Shown here one piece after another: positions 8,126-16,589 of a stretch of DNA of 64,000 bases. Where the stretch lies: assembly GCA_017625035.1 (NCBI GenBank), contig JAGALX010000008.1, forward strand, positions 1 through 64,000, written 5' to 3'. Numbering within the stretch: the first letter of the stretch is position 1; each line of letters starts with the position of its first letter. A program made the translations under genes and the position numbers. Under the pieces are notes generated by a model, which was not told where the DNA came from, ran no database searches, and saw nothing but the letters and a program-made list of their open reading frames with translations. Source of the DNA: Clostridia bacterium. GTDB lineage: Bacteria > Bacillota > Clostridia > TANB77 > CAG-508.

Positions 8126-9307
8126 ATGGTAAAAGTATCAGTTGTTTCCAAAAATGACATATGGAAATATATAATAAAAATAGGATTTATTATAGTAATT
8201 TTATTTATAATTGTAAAAGTATATGAATATTCAAAAAAACATCTTACACAAACACAAATAACAACAACTCAATGTATATCATATATTACAGAAGAAATAA
8301 CTGCAATGGGAAGTGTAGAGTCAAATAATATATTTGAGTTAAATCCAGAAAGCATGTTAGAAAGTGAATTTAGAATGTCACAAGCAGTAACATCAAGAAA
8401 TATGGATTCTATAAGTAATAAATTACAAAATGTTGAAAACAGTGATAATAATGATAATTCTGAAAATAATATAGAAGCAACTACTGCAGAAAATGTACAA
8501 AACAATCAAGCACTAAATGAAGAGGATATGGACGAAATTACAGATGTCAGCACAGATGTAAAAACCGAAACTGTATACTCAAAATATAAAAATACATATA
8601 ATTTTGAATTAAAAGGTGTAAAAGTAAAAAACGAAACAGATTATGATTTATCAGTAATGAATCTTACAACTGATGTAAGTGTAAATAATAAAAATATAAT
8701 AATTTTTCACACACATACTTGCGAAAGCTATACTCCTACACAAGAAAGATCATATCAGGCAAGTGGAAATTTTCGAACAACCGACTTAAATTATAATGTT
8801 GCACGAGTAGGAGAAGAATTAAAAAAATATTTAAATTCATATGGATATAATGTAATACATGATAAAACATATCATGATTATCCAGCATATTCAGGTTCAT
8901 ATGGAAGATCTTTAAAAACAGTAAGTAGTTTAATATCACAAAATAACGATACTGATGTAATAATAGATTTACACAGAGATGCAATAGGAGATGACACATA
9001 TGCACCAAAAGTAAAAATAGGAGATGAATACGCAGCACAAATAATGTTTGTAATAGGAACAAATGGAAGCGGATTAACACACGAAAACTGGAAACAAAAT
9101 TTAGAATTTGCAATGAAAGTTCAACAAAAGGCAAATGAATTGTATCCAGGACTGTTTAAGCCAATTCTTTTACGAGATGCAAGATATAATCAGCATTTAG
9201 GAAAAGCTGCTAGTATAATAGAAATTGGGGCTACTGGGAATACTTTGGAGGAATGTGAGGTAAGTGCGAAGTATTTGGCGAAGGTGTTGTCGGAGGTGAT
9301 GGAATAG
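8126..9307 (+). CDS. spoIIP: Stage II sporulation protein P (N-acetylmuramoyl-L-alanine amidase)
   Basis: SpoIIP removes stem peptides from septal peptidoglycan together with SpoIID during engulfment. The 393-aa protein has an N-terminal membrane anchor (IIKIGFIIVILFIIVKVYEY, residues about 16-35), a low-complexity Asn/Asp linker, and the amidase domain with IIIFHTHTCESYTP (near 192-205), the asparagine and GE motif (DLNYNVARVGEEL), DVIIDLHRDA (near 276-285) and a final catalytic glutamate region (ASIIEIGATGNTLEE). It is preceded by a long inverted repeat and the RBS AAAGGAGAAG; no sporulation sigma promoter was identified with confidence. Confidence 0.9.
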   Translation: MVKVSVVSKNDIWKYIIKIGFIIVILFIIVKVYEYSKKHLTQTQITTTQCISYITEEITAMGSVESNNIFELNPESMLESEFRMSQAVTSRNMDSISNKLQNVENSDNNDNSENNIEATTAENVQNNQALNEEDMDEITDVSTDVKTETVYSKYKNTYNFELKGVKVKNETDYDLSVMNLTTDVSVNNKNIIIFHTHTCESYTPTQERSYQASGNFRTTDLNYNVARVGEELKKYLNSYGYNVIHDKTYHDYPAYSGSYGRSLKTVSSLISQNNDTDVIIDLHRDAIGDDTYAPKVKIGDEYAAQIMFVIGTNGSGLTHENWKQNLEFAMKVQQKANELYPGLFKPILLRDARYNQHLGKAASIIEIGATGNTLEECEVSAKYLAKVLSEVME

Positions 9308-9328
9308 AAAATTTTTCACCGCAAATCA

Positions 9329-9357
9329 TTGACAAAATAGCAATCCTTGATATATAT
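9329..9357 (+). promoter_or_regulatory. Probable lrgAB promoter with (TA)n at the -10
   Basis: TTGACA at 9329-9334 followed after 17 bp by ATATAT (9352-9357), which lies inside an uninterrupted TA dinucleotide run (9351-9365). The -10 position can therefore shift by 2-bp steps if the run changes length. Confidence 0.45.
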
Positions 9358-9391
9358 ATATATATCAAATTTCAGAAAGGAATGCATTTCA

Positions 9392-9790
9392 ATGAAATAT
9401 CTAAAACAATTAATGATTATATTATTATTCTCATTCATAGGAGAAGTACTAAACACAGTAATTCCACTACCAATTCCAGCAAGCATATACGGAATGCTAT
9501 TATTATTTATAGCCCTAAGCCTAAAAATAGTAAAACTAGAACAAGTAAAAGAAACATCAGAATATTTTTTATCTATAATGCTTATTCTATTTGTTCCAGC
9601 AGCGGTAGGAATAATGGATGCATTTTTCCAATTCAAAGCATATATACTACCAATACTTCTAATAATATTAGTATCAACATTTGCAGTAATGCTAGTAACA
9701 GGATCAGTATCACAACTTGTAGCTAAAATACCACTATTTTCAAAAAAAGAAGAAAAGTTATTAGAAGCAGAAAAGGAAGGTGAAAAATAA
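9392..9790 (+). CDS. lrgA: LrgA/CidA-family holin-like protein
   Basis: 132-aa membrane protein with four hydrophobic segments; the LrgA signature is visible as LPIPASIYGMLLLFIAL and FLSIMLILFVPAAVGIMD. LrgA/CidA proteins act with LrgB in murein hydrolase control, pyruvate/acetate-related export and programmed lysis. Reading could start at an upstream in-frame ATG (9347), but the RBS AGAAAGGA (9374-9381) and family alignment favour the ATG at 9392. The stop codon abuts the lrgB start, so the pair is translationally coupled. Confidence 0.88.
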   Translation: MKYLKQLMIILLFSFIGEVLNTVIPLPIPASIYGMLLLFIALSLKIVKLEQVKETSEYFLSIMLILFVPAAVGIMDAFFQFKAYILPILLIILVSTFAVMLVTGSVSQLVAKIPLFSKKEEKLLEAEKEGEK

Positions 9791-10489
9791 ATGGACTCAA
9801 TTTTAGGAGCATCAACATATTTTGGATTTTTCATTACAGTAATTATATTTTTAGGATGTACATGGCTAAAAAATAAAACAAAACTTAGCATATTAAATCC
9901 ATTATTAACATCAACAATAGCGATAATAGCAATATTATTAATATTTAATATAAAATACGATACATATTATAATGGTGCAAAATATTTATCATACTTTTTA
10001 ACACCAACTACTGTATGCTTAGCCATACCATTATATAAACAAGTTGAAAAATTAAAACAAAATGCAGTAGCTATACTTTCAGGAATATTAGCAGGATGCG
10101 TAGCAAATGCAGTTGTTATAGTAACACTTTCAAAAGTATTTAATATATCAAATGAACTTGCAATATCATTACTTCCAAAATCAGTAACAACACCAATTGC
10201 TTTAGGAATTTGTAACGAGCTTGGAGGAATAACTTCAATAACTGTATTTGCAGTTATATTAAGCGGAATAGTAGGGGCAGTAATAGCACCATATGTATAT
10301 AAAATATTTAAAATAAAAAATCCTGTATCACAAGGACTAGGATGTGGAACATCAGCACATGGTTCAGGAACAAGTACAGCACTTGAGCTAGGTGAAATAC
10401 AAGGTGCAATGAGTGCTTTAGCAATAAGTGTTACAGGGCTTATGACAGTTGTAATAGCACCAATCGTAAGTAATATGTTCTTTTCATAA
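9791..10489 (+). CDS. lrgB: LrgB-family membrane protein
   Basis: 232-aa polytopic membrane protein, partner of LrgA. Family motifs include FLTPTTVCLAIPLYKQ, LPKSVTTPIALGI, and the strongly conserved GLGCGTSAHGSGTSTALELG (near residues 178-197) with EIQGAMSALAISVTGL. The gene starts immediately after the lrgA stop (TAA then ATG) and uses the RBS AAGGAAGG inside lrgA. A terminator follows at 10529. Confidence 0.9.
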   Translation: MDSILGASTYFGFFITVIIFLGCTWLKNKTKLSILNPLLTSTIAIIAILLIFNIKYDTYYNGAKYLSYFLTPTTVCLAIPLYKQVEKLKQNAVAILSGILAGCVANAVVIVTLSKVFNISNELAISLLPKSVTTPIALGICNELGGITSITVFAVILSGIVGAVIAPYVYKIFKIKNPVSQGLGCGTSAHGSGTSTALELGEIQGAMSALAISVTGLMTVVIAPIVSNMFFS

Positions 10490-10528
10490 ATATAAAATGT
10501 AAAATATCAAATATAAAAATAAAATGTA

Positions 10529-10563
10529 AAAATTCAGGTAAAAAAACAAGCCTGAATTTTTTT
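10529..10563 (+). terminator. Terminator after lrgAB
   Basis: AAAATTCAGG / CCTGAATTTT stem with 12-nt loop followed by TTT. Confidence 0.8.
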
Positions 10564-10667
10564 GATTATAACAAATGAAAGTATTTACAAATTTCTCTTC
10601 CAAAAAATTATTGAAAGCAATCAACAAAAATGATAATATATACTCACCAAAGATAAAGGAGGAAAAA

Positions 10668-13600
10668 ATGGCAGACGTAAAATGGACAAAAGAGCAACAA
10701 GACGCCATATACGATAATGGCTCAAACATACTAGTTGCAGCAGCTGCTGGTAGTGGAAAAACAGCAGTATTAGTTGAAAGAATTATAAATAAAGTAATAA
10801 ACGAAAATGTAGACATAGATAAAATTCTGGTAGTAACATTCACAAATGCAGCTGCCAGTGAAATGAGAGAGCGTATATTAGAAGCAATTTACAAAAAAAT
10901 GGAAGAATTTCCAGACAACAAAAATCTACAAAGACAAGTAATATTAATAAACAAAGCAAGTATTTGTACAATCGACTCATTCTGTCTAGACATAATAAGA
11001 AACAACTTTTTTGAAATAGATGCATCAGCAAACTTCAGAGTAGCAGATACAACCGAAATAGAGCTTTTAAAACAAGAAGTAATAGAAGATATTTTTGAAG
11101 AAGAATACCTAAACAATAATAAAGAATTTATAAATTTAATAAACACATACACAACATATAAAGATGATGAACCACTAAAAGAGCTACTTTTAAACATATA
11201 CAAATACATCCAAAGCAGTCCCTTCCCAGAGCAATGGTTACAAGAAAAAGTAGAAATGTTCAACTTAAAAAATAATATAAATCAAGACTTTTCAAAAACA
11301 ATATGGGGAGAAATTCTACTACAAACCCTAAAAGAAGAAATTAACGATTATATAATAAATCTAAAAAAAATAGAAAAAGACTTAAACAAATACGAAGAAC
11401 TACAAAAATTTAAATTAGTAATAAGTGAAGATATAATAAATTTAGAGTACATAATGGAAAACCTAAATGAATGGGACACAGCCTACGAAAAAGCAAACAC
11501 ACTAAAATGGCCAACCTGGCCAACAGATAGAAAAGTAACCTTAGAGCTAAAAGAAACCGCAAAAGCTTTAAGAGATTCCATAAAAAAGAAGTACAATACA
11601 TCAATTTCAAAAATTTTATTATATAATTCAAAAGAAGCAAACGAAAATATATACAATATGTACGATATTCTAAAAGCAATACAAACACTAATACTAGAAT
11701 TTTCAAACCAATTTGCAAAACGTAAAAAAGAAAAAAATATAGTAGACTTTAATGACATAGAGCACTTTGCATTAAAAATTTTACTAAAACAAGAAAATGG
11801 AAAAATAGTAGAAACAGACATAGCAAAAAAATACAAAGAAAAATTTTCCGAAATAGCAATAGACGAGTACCAAGACAGTAACCTAGTACAAGAATACATA
11901 TTAACAAGTGTTTCAAAAGGAAATAACATATTCATGGTAGGAGACGTAAAACAAAGTATTTACAAATTCAGACAAGCAAGACCAGAGCTATTTTTAAATA
12001 AATACGAAAAATATTCACTAAAAGGAGGAAACACACAAAACGGCCAAAAAATTCAATTATTCAAAAACTTCAGAAGTAGAAAAAATATTTTAGATGTAAC
12101 AAACATGATATTTGAAAATATAATGAGCAAAAAATTAGGAGATATATTATACGATGAAACCGAATTTTTAAACCTAGGGGCAGATTACAAAGAACCAAAA
12201 AATAGCAATATAACAAACTATGCAGGAAAAGCAGAGCTACACATAATAGATTTAAAAGAGCCCGAAATAAACGTATTCAAAGATACACCAGAAGAAGAAA
12301 ATGAATTAACATCAAATGCCGACCGAATAGAAGATGTAGTACTAGAAGCCAGATTTGTAGCAAGACAAATAAAAAATCTACTAGACAGTGATTACATGGT
12401 ATTTGACAAAAAACAAAAAGACTACAGAAATATAACCTACAAAGACATAGTAGTACTACTACGTGCAACATCTGTAACAGCACCAATATACGAAAACGAA
12501 ATAGCAAAATTAAATTTACCAGTATTTAGTGATGTATCATCAGAATACCTAGAATCAATGGAAATACAAACAATAATGTCTGTATTAAAAATAATAGATA
12601 ATCCAATGCAAGACATTCCATTAGTAACAGTACTAAGATCAAGCATAGCAGGATTTACAGATAATGATTTAGTAGAAATAAGATTAAAAAATAAAAAGCA
12701 ATCATTTTATCAATCACTAAAAGAATATGATGGAGACGAAAAATTAAAAACAAAAATAGATATATTTTTAAATAGTATAAAAAAATGGCAATCTCAAGAA
12801 AAATACATGTCACTAGATGAACTAATTTGGCAAATATACATAGATACAGGATTCTACAATTATGTTACACTAATGCCAAACGGAGCTTTAAGACAAGCAA
12901 ACTTAAAAATGTTATTCGAAAGAGCAAAACAATACGAAAGTGCAAGTTTCAAAGGACTATTTAATTTTATAAATTTTATAGATAAACTACATACAAGCAG
13001 CGGAGACTTATCATCAGCAAAACTAATAGGCGAAAACGAAAATGTAATAAGAATAATGAGTATTCACAAAAGTAAAGGTCTAGAATTTCCAGTAGTATAT
13101 TTATGTGGAACAGGAAAACAATTCAATATGCAAGATTTAAACAAAAACATACTACTACATCAAGACATAGGAATAGGTCCAAAATACATAAATAACGAAA
13201 GAAGCATCGAATATAACACACTCGCAAAAGAAGCAATAAAAATACAAACAAAAATAGAATCTCTATCAGAAGAAATGAGAGTTTTATATGTTGCATTAAC
13301 AAGGGCAAAAGAAAAATTAATAATAACAGGAATATCCAAGGATGCAGACAAATCTTTTAAAGAAAAACAAGAGCTAATCGATACATATAAAGTAAGTGGT
13401 AACACTAGGTTATATGAATCTATATTAAAAAGATATAAAACATATTTAGACTGGATAACACTAGTATATTTTAATAATATAAACAATGTAAAAGATTATA
13501 TATATTTAGAAGTACACAAAAAATTAGATTTAATAAAAGAATTCGATAAAAAAATAGAGCAAACAAAAACAAGAGATATCTACAAAGAGCTAGAAGAAAG

Positions 13601-14345
13601 ATCAAAAAATGTAAAAGAATCAGATATCGAAAACTTAAGAAAAAAATTATTATGGATATATGGATACATGGATTCTGTAGTAATACCTACAAAAACTTCA
13701 GTAACTAAAATAAAAGAGCTTGAAAATGAAGAAAATTTAATAAGTTTAGAGGAATTATCTGAAATAGCAGAAAATCAACAATTTAAATCTGAAATAGCAA
13801 AACCAAAGTTCTTAAACGAAGAGCAAAAACTATCAAGTGCACAAAAAGGAACTTTAATGCACTTATGCTTCCAAAGGTTAGATCAAAATAAAGAATATAC
13901 AAAAAAGGATATAAACGAATTTGTACAAAATATGGTAAACAAAAATATAATAACAAAACTAGAAGCGGAAAGCATAAATATAAATAAATTACTAGAATAC
14001 ACAAAATCTAATTTATGGCAAGAGCTAAAAAATGCAAAAAAAGTATTCAAAGAGCAACCATTTTATATAAATTTAAAATCAAAAGATGTATATGATAATA
14101 ATTCAGATGACAATATATTAGTACAAGGAATTATAGATTTATATTATATAAATCAAAATAATGAAATAATACTAGTAGATTACAAAACCGATAGGCTAAA
14201 TCAAGGAGAAGAATTAAAGCTTGTAGAAAAATATAGTAAGCAAATAGATATTTATAAAAATGCATTGGAGCAAGCTTTAAATAAAACCGTAGATAAAAAA
14301 TATATTTATTCAGTGTATTTAAATAAAATGATTGAATGTAAATAA
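10668..14345 (+). CDS. addA: ATP-dependent helicase/nuclease subunit A
   Basis: AddA is the helicase-nuclease subunit of the AddAB (RecBCD-like) complex that resects double-strand breaks. The 1225-aa product has Walker A AAAAGSGKT (residues 24-32), the UvrD motif Ia (VVTFTNAAASEMRERI), motif II IDEYQDSN (near 395), motif III GDVKQSIYKFRQA, motif V/VI (MSIHKSKGLEFPVVYL, EEMRVLYVALTRAKEKL) and a C-terminal PD-(D/E)XK nuclease with LVDYKTDR (near 1170). An in-frame ATG at 10575 exists, but AAGGAGG before 10668 decides the start. The partner addB, normally directly upstream, is not in this window; lrgB precedes instead. Confidence 0.92.
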   Translation: MADVKWTKEQQDAIYDNGSNILVAAAAGSGKTAVLVERIINKVINENVDIDKILVVTFTNAAASEMRERILEAIYKKMEEFPDNKNLQRQVILINKASICTIDSFCLDIIRNNFFEIDASANFRVADTTEIELLKQEVIEDIFEEEYLNNNKEFINLINTYTTYKDDEPLKELLLNIYKYIQSSPFPEQWLQEKVEMFNLKNNINQDFSKTIWGEILLQTLKEEINDYIINLKKIEKDLNKYEELQKFKLVISEDIINLEYIMENLNEWDTAYEKANTLKWPTWPTDRKVTLELKETAKALRDSIKKKYNTSISKILLYNSKEANENIYNMYDILKAIQTLILEFSNQFAKRKKEKNIVDFNDIEHFALKILLKQENGKIVETDIAKKYKEKFSEIAIDEYQDSNLVQEYILTSVSKGNNIFMVGDVKQSIYKFRQARPELFLNKYEKYSLKGGNTQNGQKIQLFKNFRSRKNILDVTNMIFENIMSKKLGDILYDETEFLNLGADYKEPKNSNITNYAGKAELHIIDLKEPEINVFKDTPEEENELTSNADRIEDVVLEARFVARQIKNLLDSDYMVFDKKQKDYRNITYKDIVVLLRATSVTAPIYENEIAKLNLPVFSDVSSEYLESMEIQTIMSVLKIIDNPMQDIPLVTVLRSSIAGFTDNDLVEIRLKNKKQSFYQSLKEYDGDEKLKTKIDIFLNSIKKWQSQEKYMSLDELIWQIYIDTGFYNYVTLMPNGALRQANLKMLFERAKQYESASFKGLFNFINFIDKLHTSSGDLSSAKLIGENENVIRIMSIHKSKGLEFPVVYLCGTGKQFNMQDLNKNILLHQDIGIGPKYINNERSIEYNTLAKEAIKIQTKIESLSEEMRVLYVALTRAKEKLIITGISKDADKSFKEKQELIDTYKVSGNTRLYESILKRYKTYLDWITLVYFNNINNVKDYIYLEVHKKLDLIKEFDKKIEQTKTRDIYKELEERSKNVKESDIENLRKKLLWIYGYMDSVVIPTKTSVTKIKELENEENLISLEELSEIAENQQFKSEIAKPKFLNEEQKLSSAQKGTLMHLCFQRLDQNKEYTKKDINEFVQNMVNKNIITKLEAESININKLLEYTKSNLWQELKNAKKVFKEQPFYINLKSKDVYDNNSDDNILVQGIIDLYYINQNNEIILVDYKTDRLNQGEELKLVEKYSKQIDIYKNALEQALNKTVDKKYIYSVYLNKMIECK

Positions 14346-14361
14346 GAAAGAAGGCGAAAAA

Positions 14362-14598
14362 ATGAGATTAGACAAATTTTTAAAAGTTTCAAGAGTAATA
14401 AAAAGAAGAACTGTAGCTAACGAAGCTGCAGATAATGGAAGAGTATCTGTAAATGGAAAAGTAGTAAAACCAAGCTATGAAGTAAAAGTTGGAGATATAG
14501 TAGAAATCCAATTTGGAGATAAAGTATCAAAATTTGAAATAGTAGAAATTCCAAAAGTACAGGGAAAAAATATGGGTGAATTGATAAAAATATTGTAA
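14362..14598 (+). CDS. rqcP: Ribosome quality control S4-domain protein RqcP (YabO)
   Basis: 78-aa S4 RNA-binding protein: MRLDKFLKVSRVIKRRTVAN followed by GRVSVNGKVVKPSYEVKVGD. In B. subtilis RqcP stabilizes P-site tRNA on obstructed 50S subunits while RqcH adds C-terminal alanines. Length and sequence match RqcP rather than the heat-shock HslR group. An upstream in-frame ATG (14332) overlaps addA; the ATG at 14362 has the RBS AAAGAAGG. It is probably co-transcribed with addA. Confidence 0.85.
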   Translation: MRLDKFLKVSRVIKRRTVANEAADNGRVSVNGKVVKPSYEVKVGDIVEIQFGDKVSKFEIVEIPKVQGKNMGELIKIL

Positions 14599-14626
14599 GA
14601 AGGAAAACCGAAAAAGAGAAAAAGGC

Positions 14627-14746
14627 GGGGAAAAGGGGACAGTTCTAATTTCCCAAAATTGGGAAATTGGGACAGTCTTCTCCGCACATCGCACATCGGG
14701 GACGTGAAAGAATGTGCAGTTTTGGAAAAAGGGGGCAGTCTTCTCC
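14627..14746. repeat. GGGGACGG-family repeat, copy D
   Basis: Contains GGGGACAGTTCT, the TTCCC...GGGAAATTGGGACAGTCTTCTCC unit, a GCACATCGGGGACGTG core and a second GGGGGCAGTCTTCTCC. It is more degenerate than copies C and E. Confidence 0.65.
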
Positions 14747-14787
14747 AAATTAGAAGTTGCATTGTAATATTAGCCCCAAAAAAACTA

Positions 14788-14816
14788 TTGACAAAAAAAA
14801 CAAAAAATGCTAACAT
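14788..14816 (+). promoter_or_regulatory. Promoter of the T-box-tyrS unit
   Basis: TTGACA (14788-14793), 17-bp spacer, TAACAT (14811-14816). It ends 17 bp before the base of T-box stem I. Confidence 0.65.
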
Positions 14817-14829
14817 AAAAACTAATTAA

Positions 14830-15050
14830 ATTAACTATGTCAAAAAGAAACCAAGTAGAAATCTATAATTCAAAATAAAGAGAGGTAATGGTAGGTGTAA
14901 ATTATCAGAATATAGAAATCGAATTACACTTCTTACAGTAGTTACGTTAAAGATTACGAAAATCTAAAATAAGGCAAAAGTAAAATTTTGTGAATAAAGG
15001 TGGTACCACGAGCTAATTCGTCCTTTTTAAGGATGAACTAGCTCTTTTGT
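14830..15050 (+). ncRNA. Tyrosine T-box riboswitch leader
   Basis: Senses uncharged tRNA-Tyr and controls tyrS by antitermination. The base of stem I pairs AACTATGT (14833-14840) with ACAGTAGTT (14935-14943), then AAGAA with TTCTT. The specifier loop holds an S-turn AGTA (14854-14857) opposite the codon TAC at 14925-14927, followed by a purine, which reads tyrosine and agrees with the downstream gene. The T-box AAAGGTGGTACCACG is at 14996-15010; its TGGT complements an acceptor end with discriminator A. Confidence 0.92.
15010..15050 (+). terminator. T-box-controlled terminator
   Basis: GAGCTA (15010-15015) pairs with TAGCTC (15039-15044); the inner stem closes around TTT with G-U pairs, then TTTTG TTTT. 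Mutually exclusive with the antiterminator that uses the T-box. Confidence 0.9.
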
Positions 15051-15052
15051 TT

Positions 15053-15215
15053 TGGGAAAACAGGGGGACTGTTTTATGCACATTGGGACGTCCCCAATGT
15101 GCAATCTGCAGAAGACTGTCCCAATTTCCCAAAAATGGGAAAATTTATTAAGAGTTCGAACGAATGTGAGTTACTCTTAGTTAATACAAAGGAGAGAACC
15201 GTCCCCTTTTCCCAT
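15053..15215. repeat. GGGGACGG-family repeat, copy E, inside the tyrS leader
   Basis: Starts GGGAAAACAGGGGGACTG, has a palindromic core TGCACATTGGGACGTCCC...AATGTGCA, GACTGTCCCAATTTCCC, the same AGTTCGAA...TTACTCTTAGTTAATACAAA block as copy A, and ends GAGAACCGTCCCCTTTTCCC. It separates the T-box terminator from the tyrS RBS by about 165 bp. Confidence 0.8.
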
Positions 15216-15250
15216 TTTCCTACCGCCTAAAAAAATAAAGGAGGAAAAAA

Positions 15251-16414
15251 ATGGAAAGATTAAATTTAATTAAAAGAAAAGCAGTGCAAATTATTTCAGA
15301 GGAGGATTTAGAAAAAAAGCTAAAATCTGGTAAAAAACTAACAATAAAATTTGGAGCAGATCCAAGTAGACCAGACTTACACTTAGGTCACACAGTAGTA
15401 TTAAGAGTACTAAAAACATTTCAAGAAATGGGTCATGATGTAGTATTTATAATAGGAGATTACACAGCAATGATAGGAGACCCAACAGGAAAAAGTAAAA
15501 CAAGACCTGCTTTAACATATGAACAAGCACATTCAGCAGGAGAAAGCTATTTTAAACAAGTTACAAAAATATTAGACCCAGAAAGAACAAAAATAGTATT
15601 CAATTCAGAATGGCTTTCAAAATTAAACTTAAAAGATGTGTTAGAGCTAGCAAGTAAATACACAGTAGCAAGAATGCTAGAAAGAGATGATTTTAAAAAC
15701 AGATATGAAAATAATCTACCACTAAGCATGCACGAAATGTTTTATCCATTAATGCAAGGATATGACTCTGTTGCGATTAATGCAGATATAGAAATTGGTG
15801 GAACAGACCAAACATTCAACCTATTAGTAGGAAGAGAGCTACAAAAAAATTATGACCAAGAATCACAAGTAGTAATAACATTCCCACTATTAGTAGGATT
15901 AGATGGAAAAGAAAAAATGAGTAAATCATTAGGAAACTACATAGGAATAGACGAATCACCAGAAACAATGTACGAAAAAGCAATGAAAATACCAGATAAC
16001 GTATTATTAGACTACTTTAAATTAACAACAGATTTAGACTTAGCAGAAGCTCAAAATCTAATAAAAGAAGACATAATAAAAGCACACAAAAAATATGCAG
16101 AAGAAATAATAACAATGTATCATGGAGCAGAATTTATAAAACAAGCAGAAGAACGATACGCACAAGTTGCAAAAGGAGGAATTCCAGAAAATATAAATGA
16201 AATAAACCTAAGCAATGAATCAAGCGAAATGAAACTTGCAGATATATTAACAAAAGTAGGATTTGCAACATCAAAAAGTGAAGCAAGAAGAATGATACAA
16301 GGAAATGGAGTAAAAATAAATTCAGAAGTTGTAAATGATATAAATGCACAAGTAAAAATAGAAGGCGAAATAGTAATTCAATTTGGAAAAAATAAATTTG
16401 TAAAAATAAAATAA
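15251..16414 (+). CDS. tyrS: Tyrosyl-tRNA synthetase
   Basis: Charges tRNA-Tyr with tyrosine. The 387-aa enzyme has the class I HIGH-like motif HLGH (residues 44-47), the tyrosine-binding and specificity segments ([29 protein letters not shown]), the KMSKS motif ([10 protein letters not shown], near 222-228) and a C-terminal S4 RNA-binding domain ([21 protein letters not shown]). The sequence resembles the TyrZ-like subgroup. RBS AAAGGAGG. Expression is predicted to depend on the upstream T-box with UAC specifier. Confidence 0.95.
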   Translation: MERLNLIKRKAVQIISEEDLEKKLKSGKKLTIKFGADPSRPDLHLGHTVVLRVLKTFQEMGHDVVFIIGDYTAMIGDPTGKSKTRPALTYEQAHSAGESYFKQVTKILDPERTKIVFNSEWLSKLNLKDVLELASKYTVARMLERDDFKNRYENNLPLSMHEMFYPLMQGYDSVAINADIEIGGTDQTFNLLVGRELQKNYDQESQVVITFPLLVGLDGKEKMSKSLGNYIGIDESPETMYEKAMKIPDNVLLDYFKLTTDLDLAEAQNLIKEDIIKAHKKYAEEIITMYHGAEFIKQAEERYAQVAKGGIPENINEINLSNESSEMKLADILTKVGFATSKSEARRMIQGNGVKINSEVVNDINAQVKIEGEIVIQFGKNKFVKIK

Positions 16415-16429
16415 GCAAAGAAAGGAGCA

Positions 16430-16589
16430 ATAATCCAATAAAAAATAATTCATATAATTAAATTATAAGTTATAAATCGAATTATAAATAAGATATAAAT
16501 TAAATTATAATTATATATATCAAAATATAATAAATTAAAATAAATCGAAATATAAATCAAATTATAAATTGGATTATAAATAAACTAAA
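16430..16589. repeat. Almost pure A/T tract with degenerate AAATTATAAAT repeats
   Basis: About 160 bp containing nearly only A and T, built from imperfect copies of AAATTATAAAT / AAATCGAATTATAAAT. No ORF, no hairpin with G-C pairs. The following gene lacks a recognizable RBS, so part of this tract may be its promoter region. Confidence 0.6.
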
